From UBA11524 sp964464815 (GTDB taxonomy: Bacteria; Bacillota; Clostridia; Christensenellales; Aristaeellaceae), in contig CAYXHF010000004.1 of the NCBI GenBank assembly GCA_964464815.1, forward strand, positions 1 to 64,000: DNA of 64,000 bases, in the 5' to 3' direction. The notes beneath the pieces were generated by a model that was not told the DNA's origin, made no database searches, and saw nothing but the letters and a program-made list of their open reading frames with translations. The translations under genes were made by a program, and so were the position numbers. Below, in pieces: positions 51,259 to 59,897 of this stretch (its first letter is position 1; each line of letters starts with the position of its first letter).

Positions 51259-52407
51259 TTATGTTTCTGTTTCGTCCTTTTCCACCGGGCGATTGTTCTT
51301 TTTGCGTGCCGCCAGGGCATCAATCTGGCAGAAAATATCCGCCATATGTGTATCACGATTCAGGAACGGGCCGATGCGCTTGCGAATCATCTGCGCCTCC
51401 GCTTCGTTGCCGCCCTGCAAGCGTTGCACCGCATAGAAGGCCGCGGCGGCCATGGGCGTGACGAACATATTCAGACGCGCCGACTTGCCCTCCTTGCTCT
51501 GATAGAAACGGGTGCATTCACCCGGCTGGTCACACAGCAATTCGCACAGCGTTCCCACGTGCAGGAGCATCTCCCAATTGCTTTCCGACAGATGCGCATT
51601 GCTGTCCACCACACGATGTGCCAGCACCACCGCCGTTGCGTAGTCCTTCTGCTGCATCGCCTGAATCGCGTAATTCAGCGCGGCCGTTGCGTCAAAGGGC
51701 GTCTTCACCACGTCCGGGCAGGGGAAGCAATCACCCAGCGCCGTTTCCGTCAACGGCTTGGCCAGCATTTGCTGATCCAGCAGGAGCAGATGTCCCCAGT
51801 AAATACGGCGCTCCTGCTCCTGACGTGCCAGCGCCCATGCCGTCACGACAGACGCACGCGTATAGCGTCGTCCCAGCGGCAGGAGCTGATACAGCAGCAA
51901 AATCATGCCGCCCAGCGCCAATTCGCACAGCACCATCGACACCGGCTCGCCGATTTTCAGCACGGTCAGCACGGCAAACACCACCATCCACACCAGTGCA
52001 AACAGCGTGTCACCCAGCACCACCAATGACGCGTGCCACGACTTCATTTCTTCATACGCACTCGGAACCAGCGTCACCGAGCCCATGAAGCGTGTCCGGC
52101 GGCAACCGCGCACCGTTTCCAGCTTGCCATTTTCATCCCGTCGGATGGTATGCATCAGCGCTTCATAGGACTGCACCTTCCAACCACAGCACAAGCCCGC
52201 CAGCAGCTGTCCCACGTCTGCCATCGGCACAAGCAGCAGCGCCGTGAAGAGCATGCCCACATACATCAGCGCATCTGCAAGCAGGATATCCTCCTCCGGC
52301 AGGTAGTATGACAGCATCGACAGCACCACCGAGCAAGTCACCATCGTGACAACCAGGCACACCAGGCGCACATTCGGCAACCACCGCTGAAATAACTTTT
52401 TCTTCAT
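51259..52407 (-). CDS. Catalytically dead paralogue of the adjacent M50-type membrane protease
   Basis: 382 residues with the same layout as the neighbour upstream: two N-terminal helices, loop, two more helices, then a soluble helical domain. The aligned zinc site reads PMADVGQ (62-67) in place of PIHEVGH, so both His and the Glu are gone. The second motif reads YQLLPLGRRYTRAS instead of NNLLPLSQIINNDG, losing the Asp. The soluble domain is recognisably related (GTLCELLCDQPGECTRFY versus GALCELLTDEKGECLRYY). The ATG overlaps the stop of the active paralogue (ATGA). A regulatory or adaptor role is likely. Confidence 0.8.
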   Translation of the reverse strand: MKKKLFQRWLPNVRLVCLVVTMVTCSVVLSMLSYYLPEEDILLADALMYVGMLFTALLLVPMADVGQLLAGLCCGWKVQSYEALMHTIRRDENGKLETVRGCRRTRFMGSVTLVPSAYEEMKSWHASLVVLGDTLFALVWMVVFAVLTVLKIGEPVSMVLCELALGGMILLLYQLLPLGRRYTRASVVTAWALARQEQERRIYWGHLLLLDQQMLAKPLTETALGDCFPCPDVVKTPFDATAALNYAIQAMQQKDYATAVVLAHRVVDSNAHLSESNWEMLLHVGTLCELLCDQPGECTRFYQSKEGKSARLNMFVTPMAAAAFYAVQRLQGGNEAEAQMIRKRIGPFLNRDTHMADIFCQIDALAARKKNNRPVEKDETET

Positions 52408-53579
52408 CCGTTTGTTTCCTTTTCCATTATATTTTCTTCCTCCTGCGCATGGCATGCCTGCCATTTTTCCAGGACGCTTTGCATCAGCAGCATTTCCGGC
52501 AGGATGGACACTTGCTGCCCCTTCGTCTGTACGATGATTTTCTCGGCCATCTGGCGCGACCTTTCCGCCTTCTGCAAATCATGATCGTGCAGCAGATGCA
52601 CGCCATAGGCCACCACCGGCATCAACGGTATGCGCATCAGGCCCTGCACGCTCTGCTGATATTCAGGCATGACATAGTAACGAAGGCATTCGCCCTTTTC
52701 ATCCGTCAGCAATTCGCACAGTGCACCCATGGCTACCATCATCTGCTTGCGCAGCACCATCATGGGCGGCTTATTGTCCAGTATCGCATGGCATTCCTGC
52801 TTGACGCGTTCATATTCCTGCATTTCCAGCAGGCGGCAGAGACGAAGGAAGTCGATTTCGCCTTCCAATGTATTCTGCGGCAGCTCTTCGTTGACGAACC
52901 ATTCCTCCGGCAAATCCTGCAAGCGCTTGCCTTGCAGATTCTCCGCATTGATGCGCAGCTGCTTCCACGCGGCATAGCGGGTCTGCTTCCGCTGACGGAG
53001 CAGGAGCAGGTTCACGCCATCGTTATTGATTATCTGGGACAGCGGCAGCAGATTGTTCAGCACGGACAGCAGCAAGCCAAGGAAAGCCGCCCACCACATC
53101 GTGCCTGCCATCGTTCCATAGCGCGGCAAGGCCACCAGCAGCGTTCCAAGCGCCAGCACAGCCGTGATCAGGATACCGCCCGCGTTATACCACCCATACG
53201 GCAAGCGGCCGTCCTGCGGCCATTCTGGCGGCACCATGACGCACTGTCCCATCGCGCCCGGCAGATGCCATGTGCCGATTTTCCACTTGTTATTCTCCGT
53301 GCGAGTCAGCTGCCACCCAAACGCCGCAAAGCTCTGCAAGCGGTATCCCGTCAGCAAGCCGCAAATCAGATGACCCACTTCGTGTATCGGTACAATCAGG
53401 ATATTCACCGCGAGAATCAGCAGCAACGCCAGCCAATATGTCGCAAAGGAGTCCATGGCGAATATCCACGGCAGGAGGCTAACGCCGATACCCACGCCGA
53501 GCAGCAAACTTGCGCCCATGCCCTTTCTGTTTGAGGACTTTTTTGTTTTCGTCTGTGCATCTGGGGCTTGCTTTTTCAT
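52404..53579 (-). CDS. M50/site-2-protease-like membrane metalloprotease
   Basis: 391 residues. N-terminal basic segment, then a membrane helix carrying HEVGH (66-70), the zinc-binding HExxH, and a later helix with NNLLPLSQIINNDG (175-188), which fits the second S2P motif with its Asp ligand at D187. The C-terminal ~190 residues are soluble and helical. It may cut membrane-embedded anti-sigma factors, signal peptides or precursor peptides, but no substrate gene is adjacent. AGGAG precedes ATG 53579. It is translationally coupled to an inactive copy of itself. Confidence 0.8.
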   Translation of the reverse strand: MKKQAPDAQTKTKKSSNRKGMGASLLLGVGIGVSLLPWIFAMDSFATYWLALLLILAVNILIVPIHEVGHLICGLLTGYRLQSFAAFGWQLTRTENNKWKIGTWHLPGAMGQCVMVPPEWPQDGRLPYGWYNAGGILITAVLALGTLLVALPRYGTMAGTMWWAAFLGLLLSVLNNLLPLSQIINNDGVNLLLLRQRKQTRYAAWKQLRINAENLQGKRLQDLPEEWFVNEELPQNTLEGEIDFLRLCRLLEMQEYERVKQECHAILDNKPPMMVLRKQMMVAMGALCELLTDEKGECLRYYVMPEYQQSVQGLMRIPLMPVVAYGVHLLHDHDLQKAERSRQMAEKIIVQTKGQQVSILPEMLLMQSVLEKWQACHAQEEENIMEKETNG

Positions 53580-53655
53580 ATCGTTTCTCCTATTCCCGGG
53601 GAATGTCTGCGTTTGCCACCGCTTCGTTCCTTTTTCCTCACAAAAGCCATAGGAT

Positions 53656-53684
53656 AGTATACCGCTTTTCCCTTTTTTCGTCAA
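53656..53684 (-). promoter_or_regulatory. Promoter of the M50 protease pair
   Basis: On the minus strand TTGACG, 17 bp, TATACT. Confidence 0.75.
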
Positions 53685-53734
53685 CCGGTGGGGAAGGGAC
53701 AACAAAATCTCATGAAAAAAAGTCATTTTACCTA

Positions 53735-53763
53735 TTGACAAGGTAGGTTTTGCGTGGTATACT
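53735..53763 (+). promoter_or_regulatory. Promoter of the sulfur amino-acid operon
   Basis: TTGACA, 17 bp, TATACT. About 50 bp later comes AAGGAGG and the first leader peptide. Confidence 0.85.
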
Positions 53764-53772
53764 AAACCTACC
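53742..53772. promoter_or_regulatory. Operator-like inverted repeat over the sulfur operon promoter
   Basis: GGTAGGTTT (53742-53750) and AAACCTACC (53764-53772) are perfect 9-bp inverted repeats flanking the -10 element. A repressor bound here would block the polymerase. I cannot name the regulator. Confidence 0.65.
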
Positions 53773-53810
53773 CAAACGATAGGGAATGTATTTCGGAAGG
53801 AGGCGTTCAC

Positions 53811-53939
53811 ATGAAGGCTCGTAGCATCGCCATGATGATGATGTGCATGTGTGCTTGCCGCATGTGCATGCTTTTGCATACCTTCCTGTCCGATATGCGC
53901 TCCACCGTAGGGGAAAGGCACATCTCCGCATCACCGTAA
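53811..53939 (+). CDS. Met/Cys-rich leader peptide 1 (attenuator)
   Basis: A 42-residue reading frame, ATG preceded by AAGGAGG. Residues 8-20 read MMMMCMCACRMCM: seven Met and four Cys in 13 codons (53832-53870). A strong intrinsic terminator starts 23 bases after its stop, and the genes beyond make homocysteine, methionine precursors and cysteine. This is the classic layout of transcription attenuation sensing charged tRNA-Met and tRNA-Cys: ribosomes stalled on these codons would alter downstream folding and prevent termination. The peptide has no other obvious function. Confidence 0.8.
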   Translation: MKARSIAMMMMCMCACRMCMLLHTFLSDMRSTVGERHISASP

Positions 53940-53961
53940 TTGCGGAGCAACGCGTGTTCAC

Positions 53962-54000
53962 CACCGGGAGACTTCATCGGAGTCTCCCGGTGTATTTTTT
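53962..54000 (+). terminator. Attenuator terminator of the metY-cysK operon
   Basis: A perfect 12-bp stem, CACCGGGAGACT (53962-53973) with AGTCTCCCGGTG (53981-53992), then TATTTTTT. A competing upstream hairpin pairs CTCCGCA (53924-53930) with TGCGGAG (53941-53947), and TCTCC (53923-53927) could instead pair with GGAGA inside the terminator stem (53967-53971). Confidence 0.85.
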
Positions 54001-54024
54001 AGGAATAGGCAGGTGATTGTCCCT

Positions 54025-54138
54025 ATGAAGGCTTACTTTGAAAAGCTTGTTCGGGCCAATTTCCGTTTCGGGCGAATGTGTCGTGCTTGCTCTTGTTTCT
54101 GCATTCACAACGACAACACACGCAACGAAAGGAAATGA
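54025..54138 (+). CDS. Cys-rich leader peptide 2
   Basis: A 37-residue reading frame between the terminator and metY. Residues 18-26 read MCRACSCFC (54076-54102), four Cys in eight residues. It begins MKA, as leader 1 does. AGGTG lies 9 bases upstream, partly within a weak ATAGG/CCTAT hairpin that includes the start codon. Its stop codon lies between the metY ribosome-binding site (AAAGGAAA) and the metY ATG, so its translation should control metY translation by coupling or ribosome stalling. Confidence 0.65.
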   Translation: MKAYFEKLVRANFRFGRMCRACSCFCIHNDNTRNERK

Positions 54139-54143
54139 TACAT

Positions 54144-55427
54144 ATGTCTCACTATCATTTTGAAACCCTGCAACTCCATGTCGGCCAGGAACACCCCGAC
54201 CCTGCAACGGATGCCCGTGCTGTGCCGATTTATCAGACGACCTCCTATGTCTTCCACAATTCTGCCCATGCGGCGGCACGCTTTGGCCTGTCCGATGCCG
54301 GAAACATCTACGGCCGCCTGACCAATTCGACACAGGATGTGCTGGAAAAGCGCGTGGCGGCGCTGGAAGGCGGCGTGGCCGCTTTGGCACTCGCATCGGG
54401 TGCGGCGGCTATTGCCTACACACTGGAGGCGCTGGGACAAAACGGCGGTCACTTTGTTGCCCAGAAGACCATTTACGGTGGCAGCTACAACCTGTTGGCA
54501 CACACCCTGCCCAACTTTGGCATCACGGCCACCTTTGTCAATATTCACGATTTAGCCGAGGTCGAGGCTGCCATTCAGGACAACACGCGCGGCATTTACA
54601 TTGAGACACTTGGCAACCCGAACAGCGACATTCCGGACATTGACGCTTTGGCGGCACTGGCGCACCGTCACGGTCTGCCCCTTGTGGTCGATAACACCTT
54701 TGGCACGCCGTACCTGATTCGCCCCATTGAACACGGCGCGGACATCGTGGTGCATTCCGCCACCAAGTTCTTAGGCGGACACGGAACAACACTCGGTGGC
54801 ATCATTGTCGATTCCGGCAACTTCGACTGGACAGTCAGTGGCCACTATCCCGCGATTGCCGACGCCAACCCCAGCTATCACGGCGTATCCTTTGTCAAGG
54901 CGGCAGGCCCGGCGGCCTTTGTCACCTACATCCGCGCCATTTTGCTGCGCGATACAGGCGCGACGATTTCTCCCTTTGCCGCATTTTTGCTCTTGCAGGG
55001 CATCGAAACGCTTTCCCTGCGTCTGGATCGCCATGTGGAAAATACAAAAAAGGTGATTGACTTCCTTGTCAACCACCCGCAGGTCGAACACGTCAATCAT
55101 CCATCCCTGGCGAATCATCCCGACCATGCACTATACCAGCGGTATTTTCCGCATGGTGGCGGATCAATCTTCACCTTTGAAATCAAAGGCGGTGTGAAAG
55201 AGGCGCACCAGTTCATCGACCATCTGGAAATCTTCTCATTGCTGGCCAACGTCGCCGACGTCAAGAGCCTGGTGATTCACCCGGCCACGACAACGCACAG
55301 TCAGCTTTCCGAGGATGAATTAGCCGATCAGGGCATTCGCCCCAACACCATTCGCCTGTCCATCGGCACGGAGCATATTGACGATATTCTCGCCGATTTG
55401 CAAAAGGGCTTTGATGCTGTGCAATAA
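54144..55427 (+). CDS. metY: O-acetylhomoserine sulfhydrylase (aminocarboxypropyltransferase)
   Basis: 427 residues, the length of MetY (longer than the ~380 of cystathionine gamma-synthase). PLP-binding lysine K208 in HSATKFLGGHGT, PIYQTTSYVF and the N-terminal FETLQLHVGQ are typical. It makes homocysteine from O-acetylhomoserine and sulfide, with PLP, in the cytoplasm. ATG 54144 follows AAAGGAAA across the stop codon of leader peptide 2. It is cotranscribed with cysK, 25 bp downstream. Confidence 0.93.
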   Translation: MSHYHFETLQLHVGQEHPDPATDARAVPIYQTTSYVFHNSAHAAARFGLSDAGNIYGRLTNSTQDVLEKRVAALEGGVAALALASGAAAIAYTLEALGQNGGHFVAQKTIYGGSYNLLAHTLPNFGITATFVNIHDLAEVEAAIQDNTRGIYIETLGNPNSDIPDIDALAALAHRHGLPLVVDNTFGTPYLIRPIEHGADIVVHSATKFLGGHGTTLGGIIVDSGNFDWTVSGHYPAIADANPSYHGVSFVKAAGPAAFVTYIRAILLRDTGATISPFAAFLLLQGIETLSLRLDRHVENTKKVIDFLVNHPQVEHVNHPSLANHPDHALYQRYFPHGGGSIFTFEIKGGVKEAHQFIDHLEIFSLLANVADVKSLVIHPATTTHSQLSEDELADQGIRPNTIRLSIGTEHIDDILADLQKGFDAVQ

Positions 55428-55452
55428 TCGCAACCACAAGGAGGAAATGGCC

Positions 55453-56397
55453 ATGTCCCGCATTTTCACATCCGCCGACCAACTGATCGGCCACACACCC
55501 TTGCTGGAGCTTACCCATATTGAGCAGGATTTCGGCCTGAAGGCCAGAATTCTGGCAAAGCTTGAAGGCTTCAATCCTGCCGGTTCGGTCAAGGACCGCA
55601 TTGCAAAAGCCATGATTGACGATGCCGAGCAGCGTGGCTTGTTAACGCCCGATTCTGTCATCATTGAGCCTACCTCCGGTAACACCGGCATCGGGCTTGC
55701 CGCCGTAGCCACAGCGCGTGGATACCGCACCATCATCGTTATGCCCGAAACCATGTCCGTGGAACGGCGTCAGCTGATGCAGGCATACGGCGCAGAGCTT
55801 GTCTTAACCGAAGGTGCAAAGGGGATGAAGGGCGCCATCGCTGCCGCCGAAGCACTTGCCGCGCAAACGCCACACAGCTTTCTGCCCGGTCAATTCGTCA
55901 ATCCCGCCAACCCGAAGGCCCATCGGGAAACGACCGGCCCGGAAATTGACGCTGACACCGATGGGCATGTAGACATTTTTGTCGCGGGTGTCGGCACAGG
56001 TGGCACCATCACCGGTGTGGGAGAATATCTCAAAGCCAAGCATCCCCACATTCGCATCGTTGCTGTTGAGCCAGCTTCCTCCGCCGTGCTTTCCACGGGC
56101 GTAGCAGGGGCACACAAAATCCAGGGCATTGGCGCCGGCTTTGTGCCGGATGTCCTCAACACCAGCATCTATGACGAAATCATTGCCGTCTCTAATGAGG
56201 ATGCCTTTGCAACCGGACGGCGCATCGGCCAAAGAGAAGGTGTGCTTGTCGGCATTTCCTCCGGTGCCGCCACATGGGCCGCCATTACACTAGCCCAGCG
56301 CCCCGAAAATGAAGGCAAAACCATTGTTGTCCTCCTGCCAGATACCGGCGACCGCTATCTGTCTACACCACTCTTTTCTTCAATCAATCACCCGTAA
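55453..56397 (+). CDS. cysK: Cysteine synthase (O-acetylserine sulfhydrylase)
   Basis: 314 residues. PLP lysine K47 in NPAGSVKDRI, the TSGNTGIGLAAVA phosphate/substrate loop and GTGGTITGVGEYLK are CysK signatures. It makes cysteine from O-acetylserine and sulfide in the cytoplasm. AAGGAGG is eight bases before ATG 55453. No serine acetyltransferase gene is in the window. Expression should follow the same leader-peptide control as metY. Confidence 0.95.
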   Translation: MSRIFTSADQLIGHTPLLELTHIEQDFGLKARILAKLEGFNPAGSVKDRIAKAMIDDAEQRGLLTPDSVIIEPTSGNTGIGLAAVATARGYRTIIVMPETMSVERRQLMQAYGAELVLTEGAKGMKGAIAAAEALAAQTPHSFLPGQFVNPANPKAHRETTGPEIDADTDGHVDIFVAGVGTGGTITGVGEYLKAKHPHIRIVAVEPASSAVLSTGVAGAHKIQGIGAGFVPDVLNTSIYDEIIAVSNEDAFATGRRIGQREGVLVGISSGAATWAAITLAQRPENEGKTIVVLLPDTGDRYLSTPLFSSINHP

Positions 56398-56403
56398 AAA
56401 AGG

Positions 56404-56441
56404 AACGGCTGTTACAGAATTTTCTGCAACAGCCGTTTTTC
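56404..56441. terminator. Bidirectional terminator between cysK and typA
   Basis: AACGGCTGTT (56404-56413) pairs with AACAGCCGTT (56428-56437), with a T run after it. Confidence 0.85.
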
Positions 56442-58262
56442 TTACTGCTTATTACGCCACTGGCGTGCGCGGTCGCCCGCATTCAGGATGCGCTTGCGCA
56501 TGCGCAGCGTCTTCGGGGTGATTTCCAGCAGCTCATCGTCGTCGATGAACTCCAGGCACTCCTCCAGCGTCAGCGGATGGACGGAAATCAGGCGCATCGC
56601 GTCTTCGGAAGCGGAAGCGTTGCGCATGTTGGTCACGTGCTTCTGCTTGCAGACGTTGACGACCAGATCGTCCGGACGCGCGTTCTGACCCACAATCATG
56701 CCCTCGTAGACATTTTGCTGTGCGCCGATGAACAGCGTGCCGCGCTCCTGCGCATAGAACAGGCCGTAGGAGGTCGAAACGCCGCTTTCATGCGCAACCA
56801 GTGCGCCCACGTTGCGGTGCGGAATGTCGCCCTTAATCGGCTCGTACTTCTCGAACACGGCGGACATGATGCCTTCGCCACGGGTGTCGGTCATGAACTC
56901 GCTGCGATAGCCGAACAGGCCACGGGACGGCACCAGGAATTCCAGGCGCACACGGTCCAGACCAGACATATGCTCCAGCGTACCACGGCGGCGGCCAATC
57001 TTCTCAATAACCGCACCAGCAGACGCCTGAGGCGTATCGACGACAAGGCGCTCAATCGGCTCGCACTTCACGCCGTCAATTTCGCGATAGATGACGCGCG
57101 GCTTGGACACGGCGAACTCGTAGCCCTGACGGCGCATGTTTTCAATCAGGATGGACAGATGCAGTTCGCCACGGCCGCAAACCTCAAAGGCATCCGTGCT
57201 GTCGGTGTCGTTGACGCGCAGGGAGACGTCCGTCTGCAACTCGCGCATCAGGCGCGCGCGCAGGTGACGGCTGGTCACATACGTGCCTTCACGGCCGGCG
57301 AACGGAGAGTCATTGACCTGGAAGGTCATCGTGACGGTTGGTTCGCTAATCTTGACAAAGGGCAGCGCCTCGATGCATTCCGGTGCGCAAACGGTGTCAC
57401 CAATGGACAAATCCGGTGCGCCGGAGAGCGCCACGATGTCGCCCATGCCAACCGTCTCCGCATCCACGCGCTTGAGGCCGTCGTACTGATACAGGCTACC
57501 CAGACGCCACTGCTGGCTGGTCACGCCAGTCTGGCTGTTGGTGTGGATGACGTTCATGCCCGCCTTGAAGGAGCCGCGCATCACGCGACCCACGCCAATG
57601 CGGCCCACATACTCGGAGTAGTCGATGGTGGAAATCAGCACCTGTGCCGGGCCGTCGGGATCACCCTCGGGTGCGGGAATGTACTTCAGGATGGAATCGA
57701 ACAGCGGGCGCAGGTCCGTGCCGGGCGTGTCCAAATCCAGCGTCGCCGTACCCTTACGGGCGGAGACGTAGAGAATCGGGTTCTCAATCGTGCTTTCGTC
57801 TGCTTCCAGGTCAATCAGCAGGTCGAGAATCTCGCCCACGACCTCCTCGCAGCGCGCATCGGGACGGTCAATCTTGTTAATGACAATCATGACCTTCAGC
57901 TTCAGCTCCAGCGCCTTCTTCAGCACGAAGCGCGTCTGGGGCATCGGGCCTTCAAAGCTGTCCACCAGCAGCAGCACGCCGTCCACCATCTTCAGCACGC
58001 GTTCCACTTCGCCGCCGAAGTCCGCGTGACCAGGGGTATCGACGATGTTAATCTTCGTGTTGCCATAATGCACAGCCGTGTTCTTGGCCAGAATGGTGAT
58101 GCCGCGTTCACGTTCAATCGCGCCGGAGTCCATCACGCGGTCTACGGTCTGCTGATTTTCATGATACACACCGCCCTGCTTGAGCATCTGGTCAACCAGC
58201 GTGGTCTTACCATGGTCAACGTGGGCAATAATAGCAATGTTGCGAATATCTTCACGAACCAT
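56442..58262 (-). CDS. typA: Ribosome-associated GTPase TypA/BipA
   Basis: 606 residues. G1 AHVDHGKTT near the N-terminus, G2/G3 (RGITILAKN, DTPGHADFGGEV), NKID and the full set of EF-G-like domains with the unique C-terminal domain (LVPSRGLFGYRSEFMTDTRGEG). It helps assemble the large ribosomal subunit, notably under stress or at low temperature. It lies 15 bp downstream of prfC; both are translation GTPases. Confidence 0.96.
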   Translation of the reverse strand: MVREDIRNIAIIAHVDHGKTTLVDQMLKQGGVYHENQQTVDRVMDSGAIERERGITILAKNTAVHYGNTKINIVDTPGHADFGGEVERVLKMVDGVLLLVDSFEGPMPQTRFVLKKALELKLKVMIVINKIDRPDARCEEVVGEILDLLIDLEADESTIENPILYVSARKGTATLDLDTPGTDLRPLFDSILKYIPAPEGDPDGPAQVLISTIDYSEYVGRIGVGRVMRGSFKAGMNVIHTNSQTGVTSQQWRLGSLYQYDGLKRVDAETVGMGDIVALSGAPDLSIGDTVCAPECIEALPFVKISEPTVTMTFQVNDSPFAGREGTYVTSRHLRARLMRELQTDVSLRVNDTDSTDAFEVCGRGELHLSILIENMRRQGYEFAVSKPRVIYREIDGVKCEPIERLVVDTPQASAGAVIEKIGRRRGTLEHMSGLDRVRLEFLVPSRGLFGYRSEFMTDTRGEGIMSAVFEKYEPIKGDIPHRNVGALVAHESGVSTSYGLFYAQERGTLFIGAQQNVYEGMIVGQNARPDDLVVNVCKQKHVTNMRNASASEDAMRLISVHPLTLEECLEFIDDDELLEITPKTLRMRKRILNAGDRARQWRNKQ

Positions 58263-58277
58263 TCGTTATACTCTCCT

Positions 58278-59897
58278 TTACTTTCGGTTGGCCGTTTCTG
58301 CCAGCACGAGTCCGTCGTTGTTTTCACAGGCCAGACGGATGCTCCAGTCATTTTCAAACAGCAGCACATCGCGGTCGCGGCTGTCCTTGGCACGGCCGGA
58401 GGTCGAGGTCAGCTTCAGCTGATCCACAGGCTTGGGCGTGGAGACGACCCAGCGCACATAGCGGAAGGGCATCGACTCCATGATAATATCCACCTGATAT
58501 TCCGATTTCAGGCGATGCTCCAGCACTTCAAACTGTAGCACGCCGACAACGCCGACCATGAACTCCTCGCGGCCCGTTTCGGTGCGCACGAAGGTCTGGA
58601 TTGCGCCTTCCTCCGCCAGCTGGCTGATGCCCTTCTGGAACTGCTTGCGCTTCATGGAGTCCACCGGGCGCACGCGGGAGAAGAATTCCGGCGCGAAGAC
58701 GGGAATATCCTCATAATGCAGCTTCGGGCCACCGGAAAGCGTATCGCCCAGCTGATAAATACCGGGATCGAACAGGCCGATGATGTCACCAGCCCACGCT
58801 TCTTCCACCGCCTCGCGTTCATCGGCCATGAACTGCTGGGGCTGCTTGAGCGTGACGACCTTGTTCGTGCCGGAATGCCAGACGTCCATGCCCTTTTCAA
58901 ACGCGCCGGAGACAATGCGCATAAACGCCAGTCGATCGCGGTGCGCCGGATTCATGTTGGCCTGAATCTTGAAGATGAAGCCGGAGAAGTAGGGCTGCTC
59001 AGGCGTGATGTCACCCATATCGCTCTTGCGGGACAGGGGCGGCGGCGTGAATTGCAGGAAGCGCTCCAGGAACGGCTCGACGCCGAAGTTCGTCACGGCA
59101 GAGCCGAAGAACATGGGCGTCAGCTCGCCACGGCGCACCTTCTCCAAATCGAAGGCATCGCCCGCTTCATCCAGCAGGTCGATTTCCTCCGCCAGACGGT
59201 CGCGGTAATGCTTGGCCAGCACATGCTCCAAAGCCGGATCATCAATGGCGATGTCCGTCTTCTGCACCATGGACTTGCCGTGGTCGCCGCCGGTATACAG
59301 CTCCACCAGCTTTGTATCGCGGTGATACACACCCTGGAAGTCGCCATCCGTGCCAATCGGCCAGTTGATGGGGCAGGAGCGGATGCCCAGCACCTGTTCC
59401 AGCTCCTCCATCAGCGCGAAGGGATCCTTGGCGGCGCGGTCCATCTTGTTCACAAAGGTGAAAATCGGGATCTGACGCATGCGGCAAACCTTGAACAGCT
59501 TGATGGTCTGGGCCTCAACGCCCTTGGCCGCGTCAATCAGCATGACAGCCGCATCGGCCGCCACCAGCACGCGGTAGGTATCCTCCGAGAAGTCCTGATG
59601 GCCAGGGGTATCCAGAATGTTGATGCGGTAGCCGTCAAATTCAAACTGCATGGCAGAGGACGTGACGGAGATGCCACGCTGCTTCTCAATATCCATCCAG
59701 TCAGAGGTGGCATGCTTATCGCTCTTGCGTGCCTTCACGCTGCCGGCAGAACGAATCGCACCGCCGTAGAGCAGGAGCTTTTCCGTCAGCGTGGTCTTGC
59801 CCGCGTCCGGGTGCGAAATGATGGCAAAGGTCCGGCGCTTCTCCACCTGCTCGTGCAGCAGGTCGCGGAAGGCTGGGGTGTCATTAGCTGGCAGCAT
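58278..59897 (-). CDS. prfC: Peptide chain release factor 3
   Basis: 539 residues. SHPDAGKTTLTEKLLLYGGAI, HATSDWMDIEKQRGISVTSS and DTPGHQDFSEDTYR are RF3 signatures. It removes RF1/RF2 from the ribosome after termination, using GTP. AGGAGG precedes ATG 59897. Confidence 0.96.
   Translation of the reverse strand: MLPANDTPAFRDLLHEQVEKRRTFAIISHPDAGKTTLTEKLLLYGGAIRSAGSVKARKSDKHATSDWMDIEKQRGISVTSSAMQFEFDGYRINILDTPGHQDFSEDTYRVLVAADAAVMLIDAAKGVEAQTIKLFKVCRMRQIPIFTFVNKMDRAAKDPFALMEELEQVLGIRSCPINWPIGTDGDFQGVYHRDTKLVELYTGGDHGKSMVQKTDIAIDDPALEHVLAKHYRDRLAEEIDLLDEAGDAFDLEKVRRGELTPMFFGSAVTNFGVEPFLERFLQFTPPPLSRKSDMGDITPEQPYFSGFIFKIQANMNPAHRDRLAFMRIVSGAFEKGMDVWHSGTNKVVTLKQPQQFMADEREAVEEAWAGDIIGLFDPGIYQLGDTLSGGPKLHYEDIPVFAPEFFSRVRPVDSMKRKQFQKGISQLAEEGAIQTFVRTETGREEFMVGVVGVLQFEVLEHRLKSEYQVDIIMESMPFRYVRWVVSTPKPVDQLKLTSTSGRAKDSRDRDVLLFENDWSIRLACENNDGLVLAETANRK

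Noticed and set aside
53764..54143. T-box or SAM riboswitch before metY
   Set aside because: I found no T-box AGGGTGG-type element and no SAM riboswitch core; the leader peptides and terminator explain the region better.
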